From Hexactinellida sp. DTS-2022 (taxonomy: Eukaryota > Porifera > Hexactinellida), in the NCBI GenBank assembly GCA_028753945.1, contig JAPNXP010000015.1, forward strand, positions 1,116,001 to 1,180,000: a stretch of 64,000 nt of DNA. The letters run 5' to 3'. The translations under genes and the position numbers were made by a program. Numbering within the stretch: the stretch's first letter is position 1; each line of letters starts with the position of its first letter. Below, piece after piece: positions 36,601 through 48,341 of this stretch. A model generated the notes under the pieces. That model was not told where the DNA came from. It did no database searches and was given only the letters and a program-made list of their open reading frames with translations.

Positions 36601-38311
36601 CCAGATAGCTCAGGAGGGATCTCGGGAAAAGTTAAGCCACGGCATAACGCTATCTTAGGGACTCTGCCATCTTTGATGTTAATGAGACAGTTCTTACATA
36701 CATACTCAATGTTAAGTGTCTCATAGAGAAAAACCTAAAGGAGAATACCAGTAAATAATTCGTAACAGGATCACCCGCATATTATAATTGACTATGTCTT
36801 TAAATTAATAATATAACTATTAATTTAATAACTTATCCATTTACAGTCAACTCCGCTTAATAGAGCCACCGGTTAATCGGTTTCTCCGCTTAACCGGGTC
36901 AAAATTGCATAGGATTTAGAGCACAGAATGACTGTTTGTCTTAAATATTTTCGGGTAATCGGTTTCTCTGCTTAATCGGGTCAAAACAACCTGGTCCTGA
37001 GGTGGCTCTATTAAGCGGAGTCGACTGTAATTAAATAATTAATTAATTAGCAAAATAAATTATCTAAATATTTAACGTAAAGAATATAATTACCTGTTTT
37101 ACGAAATCAGAGTTGGAAAGATTCGTTGAAACAAGTTTTTCTCTTTTAAGAATAACAACTGTTTTCCTGAAATGGAGACATCCACAACAAGAACAAACAT
37201 ACGTTGGACCTTGAGATATCTGGGAGAAATAACCTTGAATAACAGAGTTAACCTCCTCTCTATTAGTTCTATATCTCTCCAGAACATGTTTGTTGTGCTT
37301 TTCACGCACATTAGGATCGTTCAATCTCTCGGCCACAGCGTCATTATGTTCAGCACGCTTCTCAGGATCCTTCAACCTCTCGGCCACAGCGTCATTATGT
37401 TCAGCACGCTTCTCAGGATCCTTCAATCTCTCGGCCACAGCGTAACTATTCATTGCACGCTTCTCAGGGTCCTTCAACCTCTCGGCTACAGCATCATTAT
37501 GTTCAGCACGTTTATCAGGGTCTTTCAACCTCTCGGCTACAGCATCATTATGCTCAGCACGTTTATCAGGGTCTTTCAACCTCTCGGCTACAGCGCTATT
37601 ATGCTCAGCACGTTTATCAGGGTCTTTCAACCTCTCGGCTACAGCGTCATTATGCTCAGCACGTTTATCAGGGTCTTTCAACCTCTCGGCTACAGCGCTA
37701 TTATGCTCAGCACGTTTCTCTGGGGTTTTCAACCTCTTTGTAAAGTCCCGTAATTGATTTTCGTTGTGCTTAGAAAGAAAATCGGGATCCTCACAATCTT
37801 TATTGAAAAGCTCAAGACGAGCCTCATTCTCAGTTTTACAAAACTCTGAGTCATCAGTTCGTCTCTTCTTGATAGCCGCTCGATTTTTGTCTTTTCTAGC
37901 CCGATATCCTTTTCTCTTCCGAGACTTAGGGGTAGAGATACACTTCTCAGGAGTCATTGGGACATCAGAACACTCGCTAAACAAATCGAGGTCGTTTAGA
38001 GGTACAACTTGAGACGATATCGGAGTCTGTTGTACCGTTTGAGAAGAGAATGTAAAAACATCTGGTTGGGAACATTCGTCTATCTCCATAGAACAAATCT
38101 CTTCCTCTGTTGTTGAACCAGGCCCGGGATTTATTTCGATTCCACCGATCAACAATAATGCGCTAATGGTATTGGCCTCTAGGCGGGTAGAAATGCGCAA
38201 TAATATGTCGATACAAATAGTAGACTTTCTGATAATAGAGTGGGGTAACTGGGACCTATAACGTCCACCCCAGCCACTTATTCTTGCTCTATAGAGCTCA
38301 ATTGAAATCAT
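30603..38311 (-). CDS. Helentron polyprotein (2A-like, 17-aa repeats, Rep, helicase, APE endonuclease, OTU), three exons
   Basis: Exons 38311-37094, 36734-35884 and 35661-30603 use GT-AG introns and join in frame to about 2,375 aa. An in-frame stop three codons before the ATG supports the start. Order: 2A-like GGIEINPGP at 56-64; nine 17-aa repeats; CSCCGC cluster; second Cys pair (VCKNC) and the Helitron N-terminal region (LVSPRHEFMNIR); Rep with HUH motif PHVHS (~878-880) and tyrosines in YVISY (~1072, 1076); SF1/PIF1 helicase with GGGAGVGKS (~1426) and IIIDEISMVG; APE-type endonuclease with LQE, GDFN and SDH; OTU protease with DGNC (~2235-2238) and NHYD (~2367-2370). All catalytic residues I can check are present. 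It would nick, unwind and copy its own strand by rolling circle. Whether exon 1 is one chain with the rest depends on the splice calls. Confidence 0.85.
35662..35883 (-). other. Helentron intron 2
   Basis: Minus-strand donor GAG|GTTAGT and acceptor TTCCTAG|ATATG. Splicing gives ...KSKSDILR followed by YDRRCSTN, the usual junction of the two conserved blocks in Helitron proteins. Confidence 0.7.
36735..37093 (-). other. Helentron intron 1, host of a MITE
   Basis: Minus-strand donor CAG|GTAATT and acceptor TTTAG|GTTTTT; phase 0, joining ...DFVKQ to VFLYETLN. The 184-bp MITE at 36844-37027 lies fully inside, doubling the intron length. Confidence 0.7.
36844..37027. mobile_element. pogo/Tigger-type MITE, family 3
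   Basis: TA flanks (36842-36843, 37028-37029). The ends read CAGTCAACTCCGCTTAATAG and, as complement, CAGTCGACTCCGCTTAATAG. The phrase TTAATCGG is repeated inside. It is inserted in an intron of the Helentron gene. Confidence 0.85.
37310..37740 (-). repeat. 51-bp minisatellite encoding nine 17-aa repeats
   Basis: Units of the form PDKRAEHNDAVAERLKD; eight are close and the ninth is diverged (PNVREKHNKHVLERYR). Neighbouring units share silent bases, which suggests recent copying within the gene. Confidence 0.9.
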
Positions 38312-38644
38312 ATCTAATTAATGTCATAAATATAAACGAAATATAAAATATAAAATATAAATGCAACAGCGTTTGTTACTTTACTTTGTATTTACAAATT
38401 TTCGGTTAAAATTTGTAGTAAAACTTTATAACATAAACGCTAATTGTAAATATAAATAGTGAGAACGAAAAACATAGGTTAGTAATAACAGAATATGAAA
38501 AACATACCTTCAAAAACAGAAGTTTATCACAATGATTCAAAGGATTAAGTCAAATAAAAGAAAGTCAGAAAGTCAAATAATGAATCAAGATACAAATTAT
38601 TTAATTTATACTTGAGAACTAGACAAAATGGAAAACATAATCTA
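38312..38644. other. Helentron 5' flank, no gene seen
   Basis: Very AT-rich sequence upstream of the Helentron ATG. It presumably holds the promoter and the element's 5' end; neither a TATA box nor a terminus could be fixed. Confidence 0.4.
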
Positions 38645-41600
38645 GAATGGAAACCTGTAAATAACAGGTTAAGGTTAATAAATATAATTATAACAAGATG
38701 AAACAATAGATAAATATTTAACAAGTTAAAAATTAATTTAGTTATTACAGGTTTAAACAATAGAATTAGAAACAATATAATTCTTACAAGTTGAAACAAT
38801 AGAATTAGATTTAACACTTTACTGAAATTGAAGTGTGAGTAAACAAAGAAATTTCAACCCCCATTTATGGCAGAAATTGACCCCTTTATTGGAAAATTTC
38901 TTCTCCCATCAGACGCAGAATTTTATGGCGAATCCAAATGTTAAATAAAATTTTGGGGTTTAGTAAAACATTTTTTGAGTTATGGACCAGACAAATTTTG
39001 AAAGGTGTTAAAGATGTGTCAAAAATTTGTTAATACAAAATCGTAACCCCAGGTGCAAATTAGACGTCGACTCCGAATCTACATGCCAAGTTTCAGCCCT
39101 CTATGTATACAGGTGTGGCCAGGGCACCTGCTACGGAGAAATAATAATAATAATAAAAATAATAATAAAGGCAGTGATTCTAATACTGGGCCACTATACT
39201 ATAGTATAGTCGGCACAGTAATTATTAGTTATTTATTTTAGCAATGTTATCCACGGTGATTTGAGTCTAGTCAACAAATTCCTTATATCATTATATTTTA
39301 TTTAATCCATTGTATAGTAATACTACAATTAAATAGAAGCCAGCTGGAATTTATAAGTTGAATCAATATATTTATCTCAAGTAGAAACAATAGAGTAAGA
39401 TTTAACAAGTTAAATCAATATAATTATTACAAGTTGAAACAATAGAATTAGATTTAACACTTTACTGAAATTGAAGTGTGAGTAAACAAAGAGATTTCAA
39501 ACCCCATTTATGGCAGAAATTAAACATATTTTTGAAAATATTCCTCTCCCATCAGACGCAGAATTTTATGGTGAATCCAAATGTGAAATAAAATTTGGGG
39601 GTTTAGTAAAACATATTTTGAGTTATGGACCAGACAAATTTTGAAAGGTGTTAAAGATGTGTCAAAAATTCGTTAATCAAAAATCGTAACCCCAGGTGCA
39701 AATTAGACAGTCCATACGCACCTACATGCCAAGTTTCAGCCCATCAACTATAAAGCTCATACCAGGGCACCGTCTACGGAGAAAAAATAAAAATAATAAT
39801 AATAAAAATCCAAAATTGCAGCCTGTGCCGACGCATGTTCCTTTGGTGGCACTATATTTTGGTGGTGATTTATTTATAGTGCCTCCAAAGGAACATGCTG
39901 TCGGCACAGGCTGCAATTTTGGATTTTTTTTTGCCATGTGATCATCACTATGAAGGTGTCAAATTATTTCAAAAAGGTGTTACACAAGGCATCGACCCTT
40001 AGAGTGGTGGAAGTTTCCATTTAGTTCACTTCATTTTAGAGATATTCAAGTTTGAGTAGAATATAATAGCTGATGACTCAGCATTTTTTATGTGAGTGTT
40101 GGGTCATCACCCAACATCAACTAACTCATTTAAAATATCGAATTAACAAAATTGTAAAAACACATTTTTTTAGCGATGTCATCATCACCTCAAGGTGTCA
40201 AGGCCCACTTGTATAGGTGACTCGTGCCATAAGGACCAATTGATAAATTGAAAGTTTGTTTCTATCTTCTATGATCTCTGAGATTTATGATATTTAATTA
40301 ATTAGTATAAATAATTATTAATATTATTTATAATATGACACCAATTTCAATGTCAACATACAATTATTAAGTTCAATTATTTTGTCATAAATAATTAATT
40401 AATTAATTTATCTATCAAATTTTCTTTTCCGCACACTCGATAACCTCTAATATACAAATTGGAAGCTTCTATATAAGTTAAATACAAACTGAATTATTTA
40501 TAATTAATTACGTCAGTATATTAACAGTGCAATTATATTCTCGCAGAAGTAAATATAATCACATAATATGTCGTTGTTATGAAATATATAATCTTAATTT
40601 TCAATTGCAAAATAGAAGCCAGCTTGAATTCACAAGTTAAATCAATATAATTATAGCAAGTTGAAACAATAGTGAAAGATTTAACAAGTTAAATCAATTT
40701 AATTATTACAAGTTGAAACAAAGGAAATAGATTTCACAGTTTTACTGAAATTGAAGTGTGAGTAAACAAAGAAATTTCAACCCCCATTTGTGGCAGAAAT
40801 TAAACCCCTTATTGAAAGATTTCTTCTCCCATCAGACGCAGAATTTTACGGTGAATCCAAATATGAAATAAAATTTGCGGGTTTAGTAAAAGATTTTTTG
40901 AGTTATGGACCAGACAAAATTTTTAAAGGTGTTAAAGATGTGTCAAAATTTTGCTAACGAAAAATCGTAACCCCAGGTGCAAATTATAATATTTGAATTC
41001 CACGCACTCGATAACCCCAATAATCTATTTGGAACCATCTCTATACGGTAAACACAGAGCGAATTAATTAGAATTAAATATGTCAGTACATTAATTGTGC
41101 AAGAATAGTCTCGCCGAAATTAATAAAAATCCAAAATTGCAGCCTGTGCCGACGCATGTTCCTTTGGTGGCACTATATTTTGGTGGTGGGTTATTGATAG
41201 TGCCTCCAATGGAACATGCTGTCGGCACTAGCTGCAATTTTGGATTTTTTTTCGCCTAGTCATCATCACTATGAAGGTGTTAAATTATTTCTGAAAGGTG
41301 TTTCAGTAGGCAACGAACCTTAGAGTGGTGGAAGTTTCAATTTAGCTCACTGCATTTGAGAGATATTCAGGTTTCAGTAGAATATAATCTGTGATGACTC
41401 AGCATTTTTAAAGTGCGTGTTGGGTATTCACCCAACTCCAACCAACCAATGCAAATTATTTAATTCACAAAATTGTAAAAATACATTTTTTTGACGATGT
41501 CATCATCACCTCAAGGTGTCAAGACCCACTTGTATAGGTGGTACCTGGCATAAGGACCAATTGATAAATTGAAAGTTTGTTTCTATCTTGATCATCTCTG

Positions 41601-44246
41601 AGATTAATGAAATTTAGCTAATTAGTATAAATATTTAATTAATAAATTAATAATTTAACACCATTATTATGTACAGCAAAATAAATAAAGTTCAATTATT
41701 TGCACTTATTATTAATTTAAATCGAATTTCACTATCATATTTGAATTCAGCGCACTCGATAACCCCAATAATCCAATTGGAAAATTCTATAAGTTAAATA
41801 CAAAAGGAATTAATTATAATAAATTACGTCAGCACATTAATTGTGCAAAAAGAATATTCTCGCCGAAATAAATATAATCACTTAATCTGTCGTTGTTGTG
41901 GAATGTAAAATCTTAACGGTTCTATCATAAACCATCTTTAGTTTAATGCCATTCATTCATTACTTATTGATAATAAATTAAATTATTAGTTATTTATTTT
42001 AGCAATGTTATCCACGGTGAGTTGAGTAAAGTCAACAAATTCCTTATATAAATTAATTTAATTTAATCCATTGTATAGTAATGCTACAATTAAATAGAAG
42101 CCAGCTGGAATTTATAAGTTGATCAATATAATTATCGCAAGTTGAATCACTAGAGTAGGATTTAACAAGTTAAATCAATATAATTATTACAAGTTGAAAC
42201 AATGGAATTAGATTTCACAGTTTACTAAAATAGAAGTGTGAGTAAACAAAGAAATTTCAACCCCCATTTATGGCAGAAATTAAATAATTTATTGAAAATC
42301 TTCTTCACCCATCAGACGCAGAATTTTAAGGTGAATCCAAATATAAATAAAGTTTGGGGGTTTAGTAGAACATATTTTGAGTTAAGGACCAAACAAATTT
42401 TGAAAGGTGTTAAAGATGTGTCAAAAATTTGTCAATAAAAATTTGTAACCCCAGGTGCAAATCAGACGTCGACTCCGAACCAACATTCCAAGTTTTAGCC
42501 CTCTATGTATATAGGTGTGGCCAGGGCACCTGCTACGGAGAAATAAAAATAATAATAATAAAAAAAAAATCCAAAATTGCAGCCTGTGCCGACGCATGTT
42601 TCTTTGGTGCCACTATATTTTGTTGGTTGTTTATTTATAGTGCCTCCAAAAGAACATTCTGTCGGCGCAGGCTGCAATTTTGGATTTTTTTTTCGCCATG
42701 TCATCATCACTATGAAGGTGTTAAATTATTTCAAAAAGGTGTTACAGAAGGCATCGACCCTTAGAGTGGTGGAAGTTTCCATTTAGTTCATATAATTTTA
42801 GAGATATTCAAGTTTGAGTAGAATATAATAGCTGATGACTCAGCATTTTTTATGTGTGTGTTGGGTCATCACCCAACATCAACTAACCCATTTTAAATAT
42901 CGAATTAACAAAATTGTAAAAAGACATTTTTTTGACGATGTCTTAATCACCTCAAGGTGTCAAGACCCACTTGTATAGGTGGTACCTGTCATAAGGACCA
43001 ATTGATAAATTGAAAGTTTGTTTCTATCTTGTATCATCTCTGAGATTAATGAAATTTATCTAATTAGTATAAATATTTAATTTATTTATTTATTATTTAA
43101 CACCATTATTATATACAGCAAAATAAATTAAGTTCAATTATTTGCAATTATTATTAATTTAAATTGAATTTCACTATAATATTTGAATTCCACGCACTCG
43201 ATAACCCCAATAATCTATTTGGAACCGTCTATAAGTTAAATACAAAATGAATTAATTATAATTAATTAAGTCAGTCATTAATTGTGCAAGAATATTCTCG
43301 CCGAAATAAATATAATCACTTAATCTGTCGTTGTTGTGGAATGTAAAATCTTAACGGTTCTATCATAAACCATCTTTAGTTTAATGCCATTCATTCATTA
43401 TATATTGATAATAAATTATATTATTAGTTATTTATTTTAGCAATGTTATCCATGGTTGGTTGAGTTGAGTCAACAAATTCCTTATATTATATTATTTAAT
43501 TTAATCAATTGTATAGTAATACTAAAATTAAATAGAAGCCAGCTGGAATTTATAAGTTAAATCAATATAATTATCGCAAGTTGAATCATTAGAGTAGGAT
43601 TTAACAAGTTAAATCAATATAATTATTACAAGTTGAAACAATAGAATTAGATTTAACACTTTACTGAAATTGAAGTGTCAGTAAACAAAGAAATTTCAAC
43701 CCCCATTTATGGCAGAAATTGACCCCTTTATTGAAAAATTTCTTCTCTCATCAGACGCAGAATTTTATGGCGAATCCAATTGTGAAATAAAATTTTGGGG
43801 TTTAGTAAAATATTTTTTGAGTTATGGACCAGACAAATTTTGAAAGGTGTTAAAGATGTGTCAATAATTTGTTAATACAAAATCGTAACCCCAGGTGCAA
43901 ATTAGACGTCGACTCCGAATCTACATGCCAAGTTTCAGCCCTCTATGTATACAGGTGTGGCCAGGGCACCTGCTACGGAGAAATAATAATAATATAAATA
44001 AAGGCAGTGATTCTAATACTGGGCCACTATACTATAGTATAGTCGGCACAGTAATAATATACCAAAGCACTAAGACCAATACTGGGCCACTATACTATAG
44101 TATAGTCGGCACAGTAAAAATAAAAATAATAAAGGCAGTGATTCCAATACTGGGCCACTATACTATAGTATAGTCAGCACAGTAATAATAATAAAGGCAG
44201 TGATTCCAATACTGGGCCACTATACTATAGTATAGTCGGCACAGTA
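38645..44246. repeat. Foldback-bearing repeat array, fourth block
   Basis: FB1 near 39805-39930, 41126-41253 and 42567-42690. FB2 at 39184-39220, 44017-44053, 44080-44116, 44148-44184 and 44210-44246. The last FB2 is the right end of the composite insertion. A segment around 41260-42130 closely repeats 10760-11640. No gene is present. Confidence 0.8.
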
Positions 44247-44250
44247 ATAA

Positions 44251-46063
44251 TGCTTGTTCAGCTAGTTTCTTTTCGTAAAGATTTGTTGATTTTGAATATT
44301 CTTTCCAGAATTCCAAACATTCCTCAGTTACAGTAGCATTTAGATATTTGTCAACTGTGTCTTTTGCATTAGTAAATGAATGGTCCTGGCAAGTACTAGT
44401 ACATTGACTTACTTCGTTCTCTGCTATTATTATCTCCATTAAACTTGTGAAAGAAAGATCCTGTTGATCAGCTGTAACTTTGTCATCGCATCTTGGAGAT
44501 TCAGAAGATGAATTAATAGAATTCGCTACTTTAGAAATTAGCACAGATCTTGCATGTTGAAAATTTGATTTATCTTTGAAGAAATATTTTTATATCGTGG
44601 ATCAAGTAAACAGGAGAGATAATAATGCTCGCAGTTCTCAATGTCTCTAAATCTTTCAATCATAGCACCTTTGAGTCTGTTTTTCATTCTCATTATTCCA
44701 AGATCTTCAGTTGTTGTTTCTAAAGCACGTATGATTGTAAATACAAAGGGAATAGTTGAGCTGATTGATGCTTCTTTCGAAGATAACAACTTTGTTGCCT
44801 CTTCAAAACACTTTAGACATGTGACTATTTTGTCACACAGTGTCCATTCAGCAGATGAGAACTCGATATCTAAATCTATTTCTAATAAAGTAGCGGCAAT
44901 TGCAGGCTTGAGATAGATAAATCTTTGGAGCATGTAATATGTACTGTTCCATCTGGTATCTATATCTTGAATAAGAGATAATCGACGAGATATTCCCATC
45001 TGTTTTTCCTGCTGTTTGTAGAATTCGGAATAGAATATATTGGAGTGATTTGCATGTGTACATAGCTTTCTACACTTTTTAATTAACGATTCTACACTTG
45101 TCATTGAGAATAATTCACGTTTAATCACTAACTGGAGGGAATGATTGAGACAAGGAGAAGATTTTAGCAAACAATTAGGCTCATTGAACGCTGCTGTTAC
45201 ATTTCGAGCATTACCCGAAGGCATAGTTGAACTTTGTTAATTATATCCCATTCTAAAATAACATCTTCTATTTTTTTATAAATGTGTTGTGCAGTGTGGC
45301 GTTCATCGAATGGAACACAGGAAATATGAAAACTTTTACGATGCCAGTCACTGATATAATGAATAATAATTCCTAAATAACCATGATGATGGGCTGACCA
45401 AGCATCCAATGCTAGGGAAACAACTATTGGATTGTCAACTTCTAACTTATTCTTTAGTGCTGTTTTTATCTTAAAATAACTTGGACCGAGCATATCACGG
45501 TAGTACTTCTCGGATGCCAGTTCAAAATTAGGAGTGGATAGCTTTTGATTCCGTAGAAAACCAGGTTTATTAACTGTTGACCACGGCATAAGATCCAAAA
45601 CAATCATTTCAAATACCGACTTATGTAGTCTTTGAGCCTTTTCGCTGTTGAAATCCCAAACTGTTTTACTCTCTACCCAATCAGGAATAGTTGTCTCAAA
45701 TAGATCAATTCTCTGCCTTTTAGACCGTATATTGAAGATTGAATCCTCATTCCTCGATAGTTCTGGAGTATTTTTTATATTTAGTTCACTTTGAGCCGAA
45801 GTTGCTTGAGTCAAATAGATTGGCTCCTTAAATTCAACTGGATGTTTAGATAACATATGGGTTTTCATACCAGAAGTAGTTTGCTTTTTTGGATCCTCAG
45901 AGCCTCGAGAAATGTTTACACTACAAAATTTGCAAACAACAAATTTTTTATCAACTGCACTGATTGAAAAGAATTGCCAAAGTGGAGAACGATTACTGGA
46001 CATATTGCTAATTAAGAATCGAGTACACGACGGATAATTTATGAATACGATAATACGATTCAA
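44251..46063 (-). pseudogene. hAT transposase, BED finger and catalytic body
   Basis: The likely start is the second ATG at 46003 (MSSNRSPLWQFF), right before the BED zinc finger: W, then CKFCSVN, then HMLSKHP. The body follows: SLALDAWSAHHHGYLGIIIH with the first catalytic Asp, PCLNHSLQLVIKR, QDIDTRWNSTYYMLQRF with the conserved D-x-x-TRWNS, and LLDPRYK. Two single-base frame shifts are visible, near 45,210 and near 44,597. The frame ends at 44251 where the composite insertion begins; the missing C-terminal domain is at 15510-15664. This copy cannot make transposase. Confidence 0.85.
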
Positions 46064-46336
46064 AGACTCATATTTGTACTATGGTTTACCAATTGAAAGA
46101 CTATTTGGACAATGGCATTGCACATCTATGGTTTACCAATTAAAAGACTATGTAGATTGTGTCTGTTGAATGTTTATTTAGCACACTTGATAAGTATTCT
46201 TTGCTTATTCAAAAGCATTATAATATCATCAATTTAGCATGATTTCGGTGAAGCCACCGATACCGAAATTCGGCCGAAACCGAAACCGAAATTTGGGCCG
46301 AAAGTTTCGGCCGAAATTAATTTCGGTCGTTCACTA

Positions 46337-47340
46337 ATTCGAATTAAATAATTCACAAAATTGGGTAAAAACTCATTTTTTTATCGATGTCATAATCACC
46401 TCAAGGTGTCAATACCCATTTGTAGAGGTGTTACGTTGTATAAGGATCAATTGATAAATTGGAAGTTTGTTTCTATCTTATATGATTTCTGAGCTTAATG
46501 AAATTTAGGTTATTAGTATAAATATTTAATTAATTAATAAATAATTTAACACCATTATTATGTACAGGAAAATAAATGAAGTTCAATTATTTGCACTTAT
46601 TATTAATTTAAATCGAATTTCACTATCATATTTGAATTCAGCGCACTCGATAACCCCAATAATCTAATTGGAACCGTATCTATAAGTTAAACACAGAGCG
46701 ATTTAATTAGAATTAAATATGTCATGTATCCATTGTGCAAGAATATTCTAAGAGAATAAATATAATCACATAATCTGTCGTTGTTATGGAATGTGTAATC
46801 TTAGTTTTCAATTGGAAATAGAAGCCTAACCGATCCCACAGGTTGAATTAATATAATAATAACGCATTGAAACAATATAATTTGATTTGACACTTTCAAT
46901 TGAACTGAAGTGTTAATAAACAAAGGAAACTTGAAACTCAATTGTGGCACAAACGAAAACAATTAAAAAATTCGTGCACTGTGAAAAGGTGTAGAATTAG
47001 ATTCTCTATCGAATGCATATAAATTAAATATTTGTGCACTATTTATTGTTCTTTTTCTAATATTAAACAGGTGCAAAAATGTGTCCAAAAAAATGTAGTA
47101 AAAAATCGTGACTCCAGGTGCACATCTTAACCCATGAGACACCTGCCCTGAAAGTAAAGTCGGCACAGTAAAAATAATAAAATCTAATATTACAACTGTG
47201 CCGACTCCATTTTCTTTTTGTGACACTATTAATCAACCAATCACCAAAATATGTGCCTACAATCAGTACAATGACATCATCTAGTGGACATGCTGTCTGC
47301 ACAGCTGTAATTTTATATATTTTAATTTATTGATTTAACG
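46337..47340. repeat. Foldback array remnant right of the hAT
   Basis: Continues the module interrupted at 15303. It ends with a diverged FB1 (about 47188-47325) whose arms still read ACTGTGCCGAC and GCACAGCTGT but whose loop is changed. Confidence 0.7.
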
Positions 47341-47466
47341 TATAAAACGCAATACGCGTATTAATTAACTTTTTATATGTACTATTTACAAATTTCTCTA
47401 TTATGTAGTCTACGAGTATAATATCTGATTTGGTTGCTTAACAATTTGCAAAAATGAATACTACTA

Positions 47467-47652
47467 CAGTAGAGCTTCTGAACAACGGACACCTTGGGAC
47501 CGGAACCGTTGTCCGTTATTTAGGGTTGTCCGCTATTTAGAGGTTGCTTTTCTATTAGACATATGCTCTTTAAATAAACCCGTGCCACGAGGGTTGTCCG
47601 TTATTTAGAGGTTGTCCGCTATTTGGAGTGTCCGTTATGGGAGACTCCACTG
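47467..47652. mobile_element. pogo/Tigger-type MITE, family 4
   Basis: TA flanks (47465-47466, 47653-47654). The ends read CAGTAGAGCTTCTGAACAAC and, as complement, CAGTGGAGTCTCCCATAACG. GTCCG(T/C)TATTTAG(A)GG is repeated four times inside. Confidence 0.75.
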
Positions 47653-47812
47653 TATAACTATATATACTACTATATTGGACTGTTCTATTTATTGATTTCA
47701 AACTGGTACTGGAACTATACGAGTGTCTAAAACAGCTGGATTTGATTTCGGTACTTTCTCCTCTTGTGTCTAAAATTAGAACATAGACATTGGAATGTTT
47801 GGAGCAGGCTTG

Positions 47813-47948
47813 GGGCTGATTACGATTACAATCGTAATCGATTGTAATCGATTACAACTTTTCCTGTAATCGTAATCGTAATCATAATCAAGCTTTTTTT
47901 GAAGGATGTAATCGTAATCGTAATCACCCACTAGTAATCAGCCCCAGG
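47813..47948. mobile_element. TAATCG-rich foldback MITE, copy 1
   Basis: Bounded by GGGGCTGATTAC and GTAATCAGCCCC and filled with TAATCGTAATCG and its complement. It has no coding value; tyrosine/aspartate-rich ORFs here are artefacts. Confidence 0.65.
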
Positions 47949-47956
47949 TATGGCAC

Positions 47957-47986
47957 CAGGCCCCCCCCCCCCCCCCAAATTTTCCA
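47957..47986. repeat. Poly-C tract
   Basis: An uninterrupted run of about 18 C residues after GGCACCAGG, next to the TAATCG element. Confidence 0.8.
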
Positions 47987-48124
47987 CAATAACCTTAAAT
48001 ATGGACATAGTTTGAGGTTTCGCTGATCTCATGGACCCCCAAAGATATATCCGGCCCCTACAAATAATTCTTGGTGGCTACCCCCATGCACACGGGCCAT
48101 ATTTTTCGTCCGCATAAAACTCCG

Positions 48125-48302
48125 GGGCTTAATCGGAACGATCGTAATTGCATCGTAAAAAAAATGAAATTGTAATCAATTGTAATTGATTGTAATCGAT
48201 TACAATATTTCCTGTAATCGTAATCGTAATCATATTCAAGCTTTTTCTGATGGATGTAATCGTAATCGTAATCGTAATCACTCACTAGTAATCAACCCCA
48301 GG
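48125..48302. mobile_element. TAATCG-rich foldback MITE, copy 2
   Basis: Same core as 47813-47948 with the order GATTGTAATCGATTACAA, TTTCCTGTAATCG, then CACTAGTAATCAACCCC. The left end (GGGGCTTAATCGG) is more diverged. Confidence 0.55.
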
Positions 48303-48341
48303 TCTGGTTTGGAGAGACAAGAATATATTCTAAACGGTAAT

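Larger units (their letters stand above)
28541..38644 (-). mobile_element. Helentron (rolling-circle transposon), approximate limits
   Basis: The array stops at about 28540 and resumes at about 38645; the foreign block between holds the Rep/helicase/endonuclease/OTU gene on the minus strand. A combined Rep-helicase plus APE-type endonuclease identifies the Helentron (Helitron2) branch. I could not find the termini. Tandem repeats at 30002-30410, downstream of the stop codon, lie where such elements often carry 3' repeats. The small plus-strand gene at 28850-29582 may be cargo or may belong to the flank. Confidence 0.6.
15665..44246. mobile_element. 28.6-kb composite insertion bounded by FB1 and FB2
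   Basis: The left edge is an FB1 (starting AAAATCCAAAATTGCAG), the right edge is the exact end of an FB2 (GTCGGCACAGTA). The four bases ATAA occur just outside on each side (15661-15664, 44247-44250) and once at the uninterrupted hAT site implied by the protein. Inside are array blocks, a Ginger, a Helentron and a small spliced gene. Whether the block moved as one unit or grew by later insertions and recombination from a single foldback cannot be decided from sequence. Confidence 0.6.
15304..46336 (-). mobile_element. hAT transposon split by a 28.6-kb insertion
   Basis: Both ends share the TIR TAGTGAACGACCGAAA, which fits the hAT terminus rule (C/T-A-R-N-G). The flanking 8 bp are ATTCGAAA (15296-15303) and ATTCGAAT (46337-46344), one mismatch. 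The flanks belong to the same array module, which elsewhere lacks this element. Both ends are rich in CGAAA/TTTCGG repeats. The transposase reads on the minus strand: BED finger and body at 44251-46003, dimerisation domain at 15510-15664. Everything from 15665 to 44246 is inserted sequence. Confidence 0.85.

Noticed and set aside
32220-36726. Several plus-strand ORFs of 60-160 aa opposite the Helentron
   Set aside because: They mirror conserved Rep/helicase/OTU coding sequence on the minus strand and show no domain of their own.
47957-47986. Poly-C run as a telomeric or regulatory signal
   Set aside because: Single homopolymer beside a MITE; no telomere-type unit and no gene nearby.
48058-48285. 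Tyr/Asp-rich 75-aa ORF
   Set aside because: Translation of TAATCG repeats in a foldback MITE.
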